Assembly: GCF_001645765.1 (NCBI RefSeq)
Contig: NZ_LWUJ01000013.1
Coordinates: 1-53,959 of the forward strand
DNA: 53,959 nt
Direction: 5' to 3'
Origin: Candidatus Mycoplasma haematobovis
GTDB taxonomy: Bacteria; Bacillota_I; Bacilli_A; Mycoplasmatales; Mycoplasmoidaceae
Of this stretch, positions 21,331 to 33,913 are shown piece by piece; position 1 is the stretch's first letter, and each line of letters opens with the position of its first letter. The notes below the pieces were generated by a model that saw only the letters and a program-made list of their open reading frames with translations, searched no databases and was not told where the DNA came from. A program made the position numbers and the translations under genes.

Positions 21331-22840
21331 TATTTCTAAAGTCTGCTAGTAATTTCTGAGCAAACTCTAATAGCTTTTCACTAAGTTCTGGAGAAACCTT
21401 CTCATTCAAATCTACTTCCTCTAATAAAGGTGAAGCATTTCATTCTTCAAGTGCAAATCTAACAAAAGGAATTATTTTCTCTACATCCTCTATAGACATA
21501 ATAACTCTATTCCTAATTAAGAATAATAAGAATAGCTCATCTGTAGGCGACCTAGTCTCTCCCAAATTCTGAATTAAACACTTAAGTATTCTTGAACCTA
21601 AATTTAAATTAAATTTAGTAGACTCATTAAGTTCTGAGCCAAATCTAGCAAACTCTAATAATTCAAAATATTGAGCTAACTCCAACTTCAAAGTACTACT
21701 CATATCTTTAATAGCCTTCTTTTGCGCAGCACCACCAACCCTTGAAACAGAAAGAGTAACATCAATAGCTGGTCTTTGTCCTTGGTTAAATAAGAGTGTC
21801 TTTAAGAATATTTGACCATCAGTAATAGAAATAACATTAGTTGGAATGTAAGCAGAAATATCATCTGCTTGTGTTTGAATAATAGGTAAAGCTGTTATAG
21901 ATCCTCCGCCATACTCTTCACTAAGTCTCCCAGAACGCTCTAATAATCTAGAGTGTAAATAGAAAATATCCCCTGGGAAAGCTTCCCTACCTGGAGAGAA
22001 GTTAAGTAACAAAGAAAGTGTTCTATAAGCAATAGCGTGCTGTGTCAAGTCATCATACACTATTAATACATCCTTCCCTTTCTTCATTCAATACTCAGCA
22101 ATAGTAATACCTACAAAAGGAGCTAAGAATTTAAGTGAAGGTAAGTCAGAAGCTGAAGCATTAACAATAACTGTATAATCCATAGCTTCTTTTTCTTTAA
22201 GACGCTTAACAATCTGGAATAAAGTTGAATTCTTTTGTCCAATAGAAACATAAACACAATAACAATCCTTCCCTTTTTGATTAATAATAGCATCTAAAGC
22301 TAAAGAAGTCTTACCTGTCTGCCTATCTCCAATAATTAGCTCTCTTTGCCCCTTGCCAATAGGAATAAGAGCATCTACAGCTAATACCCCAGTATACAAA
22401 GGCTGATCAACAGACTGCCTTTCCATAACCCCAGGGGCTATTCTCTCAACTTGCTCCCACTCAACATTTTGAATATCTAATTCTTCATCCTGTGCTTTCC
22501 CCAATACATTAATAACTCTTCCCGCTAATGAATTCCCTACAGGAGCAGAGAAAGTCTTATTAGTTCTCTTTACTTCATCCCCCTCTTGCACACTAGAATA
22601 TTCACTAAGCATAACTGCCCCTACTAAATCAGAGCTTAGTGAAAGTACTAATGCATAAAGAGAATCATTAATTATTAATACCTCATTAAGTTGCGCATTC
22701 TTAAGTCCAGAAATATTAAGAATACCATCAGAGTTAGTAATTACTTTTCCATATTCAGTAGATACTGAACAAGCTTTGTAATTTTTAATTAAGCTCCTAA
22801 GAGTTTCTGTGTATTGATCTAACTTAATATCCTCCGCCAT
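21323..22840 (-). CDS. atpA: F1 ATP synthase alpha subunit
   Basis: Non-catalytic nucleotide-binding subunit of F1. 505 aa, ATG 22840. Walker A GDRQTGKT at 171-178, [22 protein letters not shown] around the TGA-Trp, [39 protein letters not shown], and [13 protein letters not shown] with the arginine-finger-type Ser-Arg. Usual length and domain order. Confidence 0.98.
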
Positions 22841-22842
22841 AA

Positions 22843-23394
22843 TTAACCAAAGACAGAATCTAATTGTAGTTTTAATCTAGCCATATTTGAGCTTAATGAA
22901 AACTCCTCTATGTAAGTATCCATTTGCACTTTAAGTCCTAATCCCAATGATTCATCAATTAAATAATGAAATAAACACTTCCTATACACTTTCTTAGACC
23001 ACAGCTTCTCTAGTCTATCTTTTTGTTCTTGAATTATAGGAAAACTAGAATAAACAAATACATTTTGAACATTAAGTACTTTATTAATAGTTGATTTAAT
23101 AGTAGAAAGAAATAAAGATAAATGAAAGATTAAATTCTTATCTATCAATATATTTAAAGTATTACTAAATAATTCATCAATGCTAAATTTTTCACACATA
23201 ACTTTCAATGCTTCTTTTTTATGATCTCTATCTAAACCATATTCAGCAAAAAAAGCCAATATATCCTCTTCTTTTTCTAAGAATTCAATAAGCTTTTCTG
23301 TTTGATCTAATAGAGATTGTTTTTCTTGATTTTCGCTATAAAAACTTAATAATGCTTCTGAGATTTTATTAATTGCTACTAAAGCACTAGCCAT
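22843..23394 (-). CDS. atpH: F1 ATP synthase delta subunit
   Basis: 183 aa, ATG 23394 to TAA. Links F1 to the peripheral stalk. Placed between atpF and atpA as in most atp operons. All-helical N-terminal half (ALVAINKISEALLSFY, LEKEEDILAF) and a C-terminal part ending SLGLGLKVQMDTYIEEFSLS, which corresponds to the family ending (iiGGlxixigdxxiDxSvxxxL) in weakened form. Sequence is fast-evolving; the call leans on context and length. Confidence 0.88.
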   Translation of the reverse strand: MASALVAINKISEALLSFYSENQEKQSLLDQTEKLIEFLEKEEDILAFFAEYGLDRDHKKEALKVMCEKFSIDELFSNTLNILIDKNLIFHLSLFLSTIKSTINKVLNVQNVFVYSSFPIIQEQKDRLEKLWSKKVYRKCLFHYLIDESLGLGLKVQMDTYIEEFSLSSNMARLKLQLDSVFG

Positions 23395-23396
23395 AA

Positions 23397-24014
23397 CTAA
23401 TTAAGTTTAGAAGTAATTTTTTTATCCTCTAAATCTTTAAGATAGGCATCAATAACATGTCTTGAATTTTCTTCATTAATATGCGCTCCAATTAGCTTCT
23501 GAGTTAATTCCATAGACAATCTTACTACTGAACCCTTAATCTCATCTTTAGCTTTTTGCTCTATTATTTTTATTCTATGATCTACTTCTGCCTTAGCAGA
23601 GGCGGTAATCTTATCTGCATTACGATTAGCTTCTGTAAGAATTCTAGAGGCTTCATGTCTAGCAGCCTCTTCTGTATTACGTCTTAAATTAAATAAATAA
23701 TTCCTTTCTTTCTTAAGTAAGTTCAAGAAGTATTTAGTTTCTCTTGAGCTTACTATTAAATCTTGTTTAGTCTTATCCAATAATTTCTTATTCTTATCTA
23801 TAAAATCATTAGTTGGTTTTCACACCCATACAGTAATACAAGCAATTATTACTATAGCACACAAAACGTGTATTAATAAAGTTCAAAAATTCACGCTTAA
23901 ATGATCATTTAAAAATTTTTTAACTTCTTGTGAAAATGATATACCATCCTCATTGAGGACAAAACCATCAATCCAGAATATCTTATTAAATCATTCTCAA
24001 AAGTCAACTTCCAT
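23397..24014 (-). CDS. atpF: Fo ATP synthase b subunit
   Basis: Peripheral-stalk subunit, 205 aa from ATG 24014. One membrane helix at ~44-64 (WTLLIHVLCAIVIIACITVWVW) followed by KPTNDFIDKNKKLLDKTKQ and a long charged helix (EEAARHEASRILTEANRNADKI), typical of b. Unlike the b subunits of several other mollicutes there is no lipoprotein signal; a ~40-residue polar N-terminus with three Trp precedes the helix instead. Lies 15 bp downstream of the c-subunit cluster. Confidence 0.9.
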
Positions 24015-24029
24015 AATTGGCTCATATCT

Positions 24030-24323
<294 letters not shown>

Positions 24324-24328
24324 AATCA

Positions 24329-24643
<315 letters not shown>

Positions 24644-24646
24644 CTA

Positions 24647-24937
<291 letters not shown>

Positions 24938-24955
24938 AGCTATTGAACGGTAAAT

Positions 24956-25249
<294 letters not shown>

Positions 25250-25250
25250 A

Positions 25251-25508
25251 TTAAACTCCTGCCGCTAACAAAGCCAAGAATATACCAAGAATAGGAGAGA
25301 AGAAAACTGAATAATCACAAATAGTTGAGATAATCATATACTTTTTGAATACTAAATCTTCACTCCTTGGATTTCTAGCCAAAGTTGCTATTCCTTTTCC
25401 TCTAATATATCCAGAACTTATCGCAAAAACAAAAGAAAGTATGAAAACAAATACTATTCCAACTCACTTTCACTCTTCTGAACTGCTTAGAAGAACTATT
25501 GAAAACAT
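25251..25508 (-). CDS. Divergent fifth c-subunit-like proteolipid with Asp at the carboxylate site
   Basis: 85 aa, ATG 25508 to TAA. Aligns with the four atpE products without a gap across SSGYIRGKGIATLARNPRSE and KKYMIISTICDYSVFFS: the loop ARNP is kept, and the proton-carrier Glu of the others is Asp65 here (CES against CDY). The second helix is otherwise quite different (FSPILGIFLALLAAG). It lies between atpB and the four atpE genes. It may be a minor ring subunit or an assembly or anchoring paralog. Family membership is fairly sure; function is inferred. Confidence 0.7.
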
Positions 25509-25514
25509 TTTATA

Positions 25515-26306
25515 CTACTCTACAAAATCCTCACCTTCAGGTAGCTTCTCATCCGGTGGCGCTCCTTCTGCCCGCTGGGCAAGAGCCCAATAACACATCG
25601 TTAATAACATAAATATCATTGGCTGTATAGTTCCATCTACTAAATCAAAATATATATGAAAAGGAAATAGGAATAGAGGAGCCAAATACAACCCTAAATA
25701 TTCAACATTACCATGTTTAAATAATCCCTGTGTAGCATGATAAATACAGAACAATATTAAAGAACCAGCCAAAGTATTCCCCCATAATCTACAAGCCAAA
25801 GAAACTACTTTACTTAATTCACCAAGAATCTTTAGTGGATCAGGAATACCAAATATTTTTTTCTTTTTGTATTTAATTCAAAATAAGTAATCACCAAAAT
25901 ATCTAAATCCTCTGTTAATTATTCCAATTACTACAGTACCTAAAAAAACTACTATAGCAATCGAAGTTGGTACTACTAATGAATTACCAATAGAGTCAAA
26001 TCCTATTATCGAAATAATATTTGAAAACCAAAACAGTGCCATTATGTATATGAAAAATGGCACTGCCTTATGATAGGATTTCCCTACTATTTGATAAGCA
26101 TTACGCTTAATTCATTGAATTACTAAAAATATCAAGAAAGCTAACCTAGGTAAATCTCCATAGTCTTTTGCGGCTCTAATAGCGTCATAGTAATAGTTTG
26201 CAGTGAGTACTAATAGAATAGTTAGTACCAAAAGTGTAACAGCGTGCCCAGTAAAACTTCAATTGGTCTTAAAAAAATCACTACTTAGAACAGAAATTAA
26301 GTTCAT
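25515..26306 (-). CDS. atpB: Fo ATP synthase a subunit
   Basis: 263 aa, ATG 26306 to TAG. Proton-channel stator facing the c-ring. Five or six membrane helices; the essential arginine is in LACRLWGNTLAG (family LxxRLxGNxxAG), preceded by GELSKVVS. The C-terminal part has PLFLFPFHIYFDLVDGTIQPMIF with key residues PFHxxFDLxxGxxQ. An acidic C-tail (PPDEKLPEGEDFVE) follows. Its start overlaps the preceding gene by 3 bp. Confidence 0.95.
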
Positions 26307-26854
26307 TAGATCACCATTTTTAACCTTTGCCTTCTAGGGAAGAGGAATAGATGCGCAATAATCATCGTAGGGTACCAAGCTGCATAACGCAATACAGTTG
26401 CTATACTAAAAAAATACTTATCTATGTATGAGCCATTTGAGCCATTGCATCATGAACTAGCTGAACTACCAATTAACATACATATGGCAACTGCAGTTAC
26501 CGGAATTAGATTAACAAAATTTGAAAAAAAATGACTCAAAAATAAAGTAATCTTTACAGATGACTTAACTTTTCTCTTCTTTTTCTTACTCTTGCTAGGT
26601 TTAGTATATTTTGCTAATCATCCTTTAGTTTCTGTATTTAAATAATCAACATTAACTGCTCTAGTAGTTAATTTGTGATGTATTCATAAAGATAATGTAC
26701 TACATGCAAAACACATTAAACATGAAATAAATCTAGTAAATTTTTTACCACTACCACTACTTATAGAATCTCCTATTATGGCCGCAAACATCAATGCAAA
26801 AAAACTATAAAAAAATACCCACAAATACAATCTGTAATAACTACCTAATACCAT
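26306..26854 (-). CDS. Membrane protein of unknown function upstream of atpB
   Basis: 182 aa, ATG 26854 to TAA. Hydrophobic segments at ~7-28, ~40-58, ~108-128 and ~150-175, with a very basic cytoplasmic-type loop (KPSKSKKKKRKVK) in the middle, so an even number of helices is likely. In other mollicutes a variable atpI-like gene often precedes atpB; position fits but I see no atpI motif. Overlaps its neighbours on both sides by 1-3 bp, so translation is probably coupled. Confidence 0.7.
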
Positions 26855-27420
26855 TACTCTATGGCTGCTCTATTTCTCACCATTTCTAAATTCCTTCTTC
26901 TTTTTTCAAATTCTTTATGAGCAAAAAGAATGATATTAGTCCAGTAATAAGCCACTGTCTTAATTACTACTAATACAAATACATGTACTATTCACAATAC
27001 AAGTCCTAATATCTTAGTAGTAAATGTATCTGTATGCACTAGAGATGCTTTGCCATCTCTAGTAGGAAATTGAAAGCCGAAACCATTTGTAGATCCGATA
27101 AGTATTAAAGTAAACCAACAGGCCATTAAATAATAATTAAAGGTTCATAATAACCATACAACAAGCTCATTTCTTGTAGTAATAAATGCATCATAGCTTA
27201 AGTTTTTTAAAATCTTCTGATACTTATTTAAATATTGCTTGTAGGAAATAGCAAAAGCTATTCCTCCAAAAGCCAAAAATAAACAAAACTGGTTATAGAG
27301 AGCGCTAAGAAATACCATAGATAAAGATAAGAATATTAGGAATAAAGTTAAGAAACATCCAATTAAAGAAATGAATACAGCATCTGCTATAGATTTAAAA
27401 AAATGAAAAGGCTTATTCAT
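26854..27420 (-). CDS. Membrane protein of unknown function
   Basis: 188 aa, ATG 27420, TAA overlapping the next start by one base. Helices at ~12-38, ~42-60, ~95-115 and ~140-160; a basic C-terminus (KEFEKRRRNLEMVRNR). The 3' neighbour is also a small membrane protein and the pair precedes atpB. No family recognised. Confidence 0.7.
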
Positions 27421-28006
27421 TTCTTAATAAATAAGTGAGCGGAATAGTAGCAAGTATAATTTTCACACTTTCTTTAGCCATCCTAACGCTTAATAGTGTA
27501 GAGTATGGCACTAAAGAATATTGTGAAGCACAGTAAGTACCATATATTAAAGATACTATTACTGCATTAAGTAATAGTACATTGAAAGCTTCTTTGTATT
27601 TAATAGCTAATAAAGAACTTATTAGTAAACTAATTAAGACAAAGAAAGGATTAAAAAAATAAATTGCTATGCAGTGTAATAACACATTAAGTCAAGCTAA
27701 AGAAGCATAATGAAAATATTTCATTATGCCCCCTAATGAACCAATTAAAGCAGGCTGTAATAAAAATAATCAAGAAAAGGAGCTTTCTCAGCTCAAAGAA
27801 ATAAGATCTACTACTAACCCAGATAAGAACCCTATAGGAGTTCCATATATTCATCCTATTGCTATTAGGGGAATACTTACAAAAGATAATTTCATTTCAA
27901 ATATAGGTAAATAAACGTAAAGGCAATCTAAAGCTATAGCTGAGAATAATAAGAAAACTAAGTGTTTCTGCAGAGGAAAGTGCAGATATAGCTTCCTCTG
28001 CAACAT
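27413..28006 (-). CDS. ECF transporter substrate-binding (S) component-like protein
   Basis: 197 aa, ATG 28006, which overlaps the previous stop (TAATG). Six hydrophobic segments. The opening is of S-component type: a first helix (FLLFSAIALDCLYVYLP), a phase with IFEMKLSFVSIPLIAIGWIYG, then GTPIGFLSGLVVDLISL and QPALIGSLGGIMKYF (family FGPxxGxxvGaxxDxl and PxxxxxGxxxG). It would partner the EcfA1-EcfA2-EcfT energising module encoded at 44914-47759. Substrate (folate-like, riboflavin or other) cannot be told from the sequence. Confidence 0.6.
27969..28002. promoter_or_regulatory. 10-bp inverted repeat at the start of the S-component gene
   Basis: TGCAGAGGAA at 27969-27978 and its perfect complement TTCCTCTGCA at 27993-28002, with a 14-nt loop. 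On the mRNA it starts directly after the ATG and would form a hairpin covering codons 2-12. Such a structure could restrain translation of this gene relative to its operon; no regulator or riboswitch core is recognised. Confidence 0.45.
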
Positions 28007-29025
28007 TAACTATTTAAAGTAGAAGTCTTAGAAATATCAGCTAAATGTTTTTCAAGAGTACTTTCCATTAATTTCTTATCCTCTTCTGGTTGAAAATAAA
28101 GGTAAGAAACTAAGTATATTAAACCAATAAGAATAATGATAGTTATTAGACCTATTCATAGACCTTTGTTCCATCCATCTAAATTCTTAGTAATTATTTG
28201 AGAGCCTACTCCCCCCTCTGAATTAGTAGATAAAGCAAAAGTGAAGAATAATGAAAAGAAGAATGTGTAATAGAACTCAGTTCTCTGGAAAGAATACTTT
28301 AAATTATCATTAGCAAAAGTCTTCCTAGAATAGTGCAATCCAAATAAGAAATAAATTACTGCCAAAGAAGACACAATTATTAATTGTGCTTTATCTTGTG
28401 CTCCTGTAAGAGCGCAAGATACTAATAAAGTTAAAGCAGTAATAGCTCCAAAAAATAATAAATAACTAAGTATTATTTTGATTATTACATTCCTCTTCGG
28501 CTTTGTTTTGTATATGTAAATAGCTCCACTCCTAATATCCTCCTTTAATCTCTCTCAAGCATGACTTCTTAGTATTAAATCATCTACTACTTTACCTACT
28601 GGAGCATTAACATCTAAAGTATTAAAGAAGTTTTTGTATACTACTGTAGCATTAGGCTTCTCTTCATAAGGCTCTTTAGCTAACTCTTCTTCAGAAAGAT
28701 TATCTAAATCAAGATCACATACATTCTGTACACATATTCTTAAATAATTAACATAGTCATTTAACTCTTCATCACTATTAATTTCATACTTCTCATTAAC
28801 TATCTTTGCTTCGTTAGCAAAGTAATTCTCTTTGTACTTATCAAATAGTGCATAAACCTCTGAACTACTCTTATTACTCTTATTAGCTATTCAAATTAAT
28901 AGTGAAAAAGAACTCTCTATTGCATCTTTAAGAGCTGCTCTAGTACTTTCACTTGCAAAGAATTTACGTCCAAGTACTAATTGATCTAAATATTTAAATA
29001 AACGAACATATGCTCTAGCGTACAT
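28006..29025 (-). CDS. Large hypothetical protein with C-terminal membrane helices
   Basis: 339 aa, ATG 29025 to TAA. Residues 1-~190 are soluble and acidic; the rest carries four membrane helices (~190-215, ~220-238, ~255-275 and ~292-315) followed by a short charged tail. ATG overlaps the holA stop. No domain recognised. Lies between holA and the ECF S component. Confidence 0.7.
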
Positions 29026-29939
29026 TATTCCTCCAGTTCTAAATTCTTTTTAATTAAAAAAAATTTAAGCAAACTTAGATTAGTATTGAAAGAATACTTA
29101 AGACTTATGAGTAAAGAATATAGCTCAATAATAAAGTCCTTATACCACTCTAAGATCTTACTGCCTCTCATATCATAAATTCTTTCATAAGTCTTTAAGA
29201 AATATTCTTTAGTTCCTAATTTAAGTGCTATTTCTTCCAAACTATATCCCTTTATTTTCAATTCTAAATAAGACTTAAAATCAAGTAATTTATGTGCAAA
29301 TGGATGAATAAACTTCTTAATTTCATCATCTTGTAATTTATTTAAGAATAGCATTCACTCATAATCTTTACCACTTAAATAAACAGCAAAGAAATTGTAG
29401 TAATTTAAATCTTCTCTAGGATCTTTCAATAAAGTCTCTATATTCTCTTGATTTATTTCTCCTAATAAAGAAAGATTAAATACAAAATCTCTTATTACTG
29501 AAGCGCTAGGAGGCAACTTATCTTTAATATATTTAAGTTGCTCTTTAGGCAACTTAACTAAATGCTTCTTTAACTTACTATCTATATATCCTCTCTTAGT
29601 TTTCTCAGTTAATTTAACTACTTTGAAGTCTTTATTATGAAATAACTCTTTAAATGAATTGTTTAAATAGATTTCTGTATCTACTTTATGAAGAAATAAT
29701 ACATTTAAATTCTCGTGCTTTATAGAGCGCAAAAAGTTCTCTAATTTAATACAAGACTCAACAAAATCTTCGATAATATAATTCTGATCATCATTAAATA
29801 AATCTACTTGTAATAAGAATATATTTAATTCTTCAATAGTAGGTCTCCTAATACTTCTTGCTTTAGGAAATACTTTCTTAAACTCTTCTGCTTTATCATC
29901 TAATAAGCCTAAATCTGAAGAGTAATAGAACTGTAACAC
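29025..29939 (-). CDS. holA: DNA polymerase III delta subunit
   Basis: Clamp-loader delta subunit, which opens the beta clamp. 304 aa from GTG 29939, joined through one TGA-Trp (GKDYEWMLFLNKL). Features: FLLQVDLFNDDQNYIIEDF (position of the family sLF..kklvvi.n), LPKEQLKYIKDKLPPSASVIRDFVFNLSLLG (key part SVIRDFVFNLSLL) and the C-terminal helical collar GYSLEEIALKLGTKEYFLKT. Next to comEC, as in many Firmicutes. Diverged, but pattern and context agree. Confidence 0.82.
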
Positions 29940-30967
29940 TATTTATTTCTCCTTAAGTTTATTACTATAGCAGTAGTAAATAATAAGAGAGCTATAGTAC
30001 TTGCTTCATAACTTCAAGAAATGTTAAGAGAAGCTTTATTTAAATAAGAATGCTTTAATAAGAAATAAAATAGGTCAATTAATTTACTATTTAAAGTAGC
30101 AAGAAATAGTAAAGGAAAAGTTAAGAAGAAATAAATAAAGAATAATGTTACTATAGGCGAGAAAATAATTAAGTTAATAAAGGATAATAAATAAAGCTTA
30201 TTAGTTCAAGGAAGAGTTATTAAAGAGCTGTAAATAAAGATAAGAATAAAGCATTTTTGTGCTTTATGTTTACCCTCTACTAGCATTAATAATAGAGTAA
30301 TAATAAAGCTTAATAAGAAAGAATAATTTGTATATATTCCAAAATTAAAGAGAGGAACTAATATAGTAGCTAAACTTCAATTCTTTAATTTTGATTTAGT
30401 ATTAAGAAAAGTAGTAAGTATTACTCTTAAACAAGGAATAGAAAAATTAGTGAAACACCATCAAATAATAAGTACTATAGGCGTTACTATTTTAGAAGCT
30501 TTTTCCTTCTTAAATAGTAAGTAATAAAGTACTTTCTTAATTAATACAAAGTGTAATCCACTTATGCAAATTAAGTGGGCTATACCTAATTCTTTAAAAC
30601 TTTCATATGTATCTGACTCTTTCTTACCTGAATTAAAGAGTAGTAGGGCTATAAAAGAAGCATCTCTTTCTGAATAATATTTTCTTAAGAAATTATTTAA
30701 AGGCTTATGAAAGTCAAATAAATAATTAAAGTAAGTGTTAGGACACTTTAATGGCTGTAAATAAGCTAATGCAGTACCTATTAAAGTAGCTCATAATATT
30801 ACTTCCCCTTTAATTTTGAATAAATGTATATAGAGAACTAAAGGAATTAAGAATATTAAAGAGTAATAAGAATTAAAGCATCAAACAATGAAAATTAAAT
30901 TTAAAGCAAAGAATAAATAAGACTTGTCTTGCTCTCACTCCTTCTGCCTTTCTTCATAACTAAGCAC
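29939..30967 (-). CDS. comEC: ComEC/Rec2-family DNA uptake channel, reduced
   Basis: 342 aa from GTG 30967 to TAG. Multi-pass membrane protein; the core motif LGIAHLICISGLHFVLIKK matches the ComEC competence domain (G..HL.AISGLH). Helices before and after; many TGA-Trp, which is why no long standard-code frame is visible. Full ComEC proteins are ~700-800 aa with a DUF4131 part and a metallo-beta-lactamase part; both seem lacking here. It sits just upstream of holA, the usual arrangement. Confidence 0.8.
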
Positions 30968-30988
30968 ATAGCTTTAATTATGAAAAAA

Positions 30989-31585
30989 TTAAGTAATGGC
31001 TACTAACTTAGCTGTTTGCGAAATTTGCGAAAGATCAAAAAATCATTTATGAATAAAGCTATATAGTTTTGGTCTTTTGCTCTCTAATTTAGTAAATAAT
31101 TTCTTCCTAGAAAGTCTTGGTATATTAGCCCTTCACTTTTCTCCGAAGTAAGAATCAGTTCTATATAGATTATGGTAAATATAGACAAAGAAAGCTATGC
31201 TATGAAAAATATAGCTTGGAAGTGTAATAGCTTTAAAGAAATTCATTTTTTGTTCTTCGTCTGTAGTGGCTGGTATTCTTCATAGTCAGCTATAGAAATG
31301 CTCTAGCTTTAATATGAAAGTATCAAAGATAGAGTAAATAAAGAAACAAGTATTAAAGAACATAGCTCCCATAAAGAATATGAATAAACAGTTATGAAAG
31401 AAATAGCTGTATTCTCTAAAGTCCTTTAAGAACCTGTAAGTAATAATTACTGCTCTTTCTTTGAAGGAATCTCTTAAGAAAATAAAGATACATGTAAATA
31501 AGCAAGGAAATATTAAGAATCAAAGAACTACAAAAAATCTAATTCAATATATATCTGAGTTGTAAGGAACAGTATTATTGGCCAT
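30989..31585 (-). CDS. Membrane protein of unknown function
   Basis: 198 aa, ATG 31585 to TAA. Hydrophobic segments at ~13-38, ~65-92 and ~130-150, with a basic tail (RRLSRKKLF-like: IPRLSRKKLFTKLESKRPK). Starts inside the last codons of valS (11-bp overlap) and ends 22 bp before comEC, so co-transcribed. No family recognised. Confidence 0.7.
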
Positions 31586-33908
31586 AAAGGGTAGTGTAAG
31601 AAGTAAGTTCATTTTCATATTTAGTAATCTTTTCTTGTACTTCTTTTCTTAAATGTTCAGGAGCTTTAGCTAAAGTAATAAGTCTATTTTTTAAGAACTT
31701 TAATTCTTCATTAAGTTTAGCTTTGACTTGAACTATATATTTCTCATATTTAAGTACTTTTTCTTCTGGTAAAAAAAGTTCCACCATTACATCCTCAATA
31801 AAAAAAGTTAAAGTTCTTTCTTTACTTCTCTCTTTAGCTACTTCAATAAGCTCATGATTAAGTAGCTTTAAGTAATCTAGTAACTCTTCACTATATTCCT
31901 TTTCTGTAACTAATCTAGTATTTATTCTTAAATCTCAATCCAACTCTAACTGCTTCTTAATAGAAATGTAAGTATTTAAATATTTAAAAAATCACTCCAT
32001 ATTTAGAGGCTTCTTAGTGGGAGTAATTACAGGTAGCTTAATAGGAATGTTAAAGCTGGGAATTAAAGGATTTAGTAATAATAGGAGTCTATTTCAAGCA
32101 TAAAATAAAAAGCCCTTAGTATTTTCAAAGCTATTGCTTTTCTTAATTAATTTAAATAGCTCTAAATACTTATTACAGAACTCATCTCAAGCAAAAGAAA
32201 TAACTCTTTCTGTTAAGAAAGCAAAATTTAGATTATTGTAATGCCGCTTTATTTCTTGCTCTACTTCTTGAAGTTTAAAGAGTAATCACTCTTCTGCTGA
32301 ATTTAATGCTTTAAAGGCTTCTTGAGTACTCTCAGAAGCTACAAAAATACTAGCATTCTTTAATTTGTGCACGAATTTAGAGTAGTAATCTAATTTATTC
32401 TTAGAAAAAGCTATATTGTTTTCCTGATGTGTATTTCCTAAAAAAAAGAGTCTTATTGCTTCCAATCCATATTCTTTCTTAAGCTCTAAAGGATCAATAC
32501 CATTATTAAGAGATTTAGACATTTTTCTATGTTGAGAATCGAGTACTAAACCATGTAAATAAATATTCTTAAAGGGTAGTTTGTGCTCTAAGTAATAAGT
32601 CATAAAGACCATTCTTGATATTCAGAAGAGTAAGATATCTCTTCCTGAAACTAAGAGAGAAATAGGGAATAACTCTTCTTTTTTTGCAAATACTATTAAA
32701 GGTCAAAGGGAAGAAGAAAATCAAGTATCTAATACATCTTCTGAAGGAAGAGCATCTTTAAATCTATCTAAAGAATGCTCTTCATCTTTAATTCAAACAG
32801 GTATCTTTATTCCTCAATCTAACTGTCTAGAAATACATCAATCTTCCATATTTTCTAAATACTCAACTAATCTCTCCTCACTACTAACTTTCATCTCTTC
32901 TTTGTGCTTTTTTCAATAAATAAGAGCTTCTTTTGCTAAGGGAGCTGCTTTAAGAAATCATTGCTTAGAGAGTAAGGGCTCTATTTTGGCCCCACTCCTC
33001 TCTGAATAAGAAATATTAGTTGTATACTCTTCCCACTCTACTTCCTTCTCTATTACTTTCCTTACTTCTTCTTTTCTTAGCCCTTCATATCTCCCTAATA
33101 ATAGTATTCCTTCTTCTCCATAAGCTTTAATTAAAGGCAAAGAATATTTCTTTCCTAATTTTCAATCATTAAAGTCATGAGCCGGAGTACATTTCATTGC
33201 TCCAGTACCAAACTCTTTATCTACATAGAAGTCGCTTAATATAGGGATATATCTTTCTGTAAAGGGTACTTTAACTCTCTTTCCTATTAAATCTTGATAT
33301 CTCTCATCATCAGGGTGTACAAAAAGCGCTACATCTGCAAATATAGTTTCAGGTCTAGTAGTAGCTACAGTAAGGTAATTACTAGTACCCTCTATTAAGT
33401 ATTTAAGACTATATAGCTTTGCTTTTTCACTCTTGTAAATTACTTCAATATCTGAAATAGCTGTCTTTAATACAGGATCTCAATTAACTAATCTCTCATC
33501 TCTATAAATAAAGCCCTCTTGATAAAGCTTCTTAAATACTTCAAGAACTAATTTTTTTGATTCTGCATCTAAAGTAAATCTTTCATCTTCAAAAGGTAAA
33601 TCAAACTCTAATTCTCTATATTGCTCTCTTATTTTTTGAGCATGTATCTCTTTCCATTCTCATAGCTTAGTTTGAAATTCCTCTTTAGTAAGACTACTTT
33701 TTTGAATACCCTGTTTCTTTAATTCTGATTCTACTTTAGTTTGCAAAGAAATACCAGCATGATCTAAACCATAACCCCAATATACTTCTTTACCTTCCTG
33801 TTTATTAAATCGTACTAATACATCTTGAAGAATAGCATTTCACATATGTCCTAAATGTAAAATGCCTGTTAAATTAGGGGGGGGAAGTAGTGCCGAAAAA
33901 TATTTCAT
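31575..33908 (-). CDS. valS: Valyl-tRNA synthetase, N-terminally short
   Basis: Charges tRNA-Val; class I synthetase. 777 aa, ATG 33908. HIGH-type motif in [17 protein letters not shown] begins only ~8 residues from the start, whereas other ValS carry ~40 residues before it. Editing domain with [43 protein letters not shown]; and [13 protein letters not shown]. Anticodon-binding part and a C-terminal coiled coil ([17 protein letters not shown]) complete it. Overlaps the next gene by 11 bp. Confidence 0.95.
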
Positions 33909-33913
33909 TAAAT

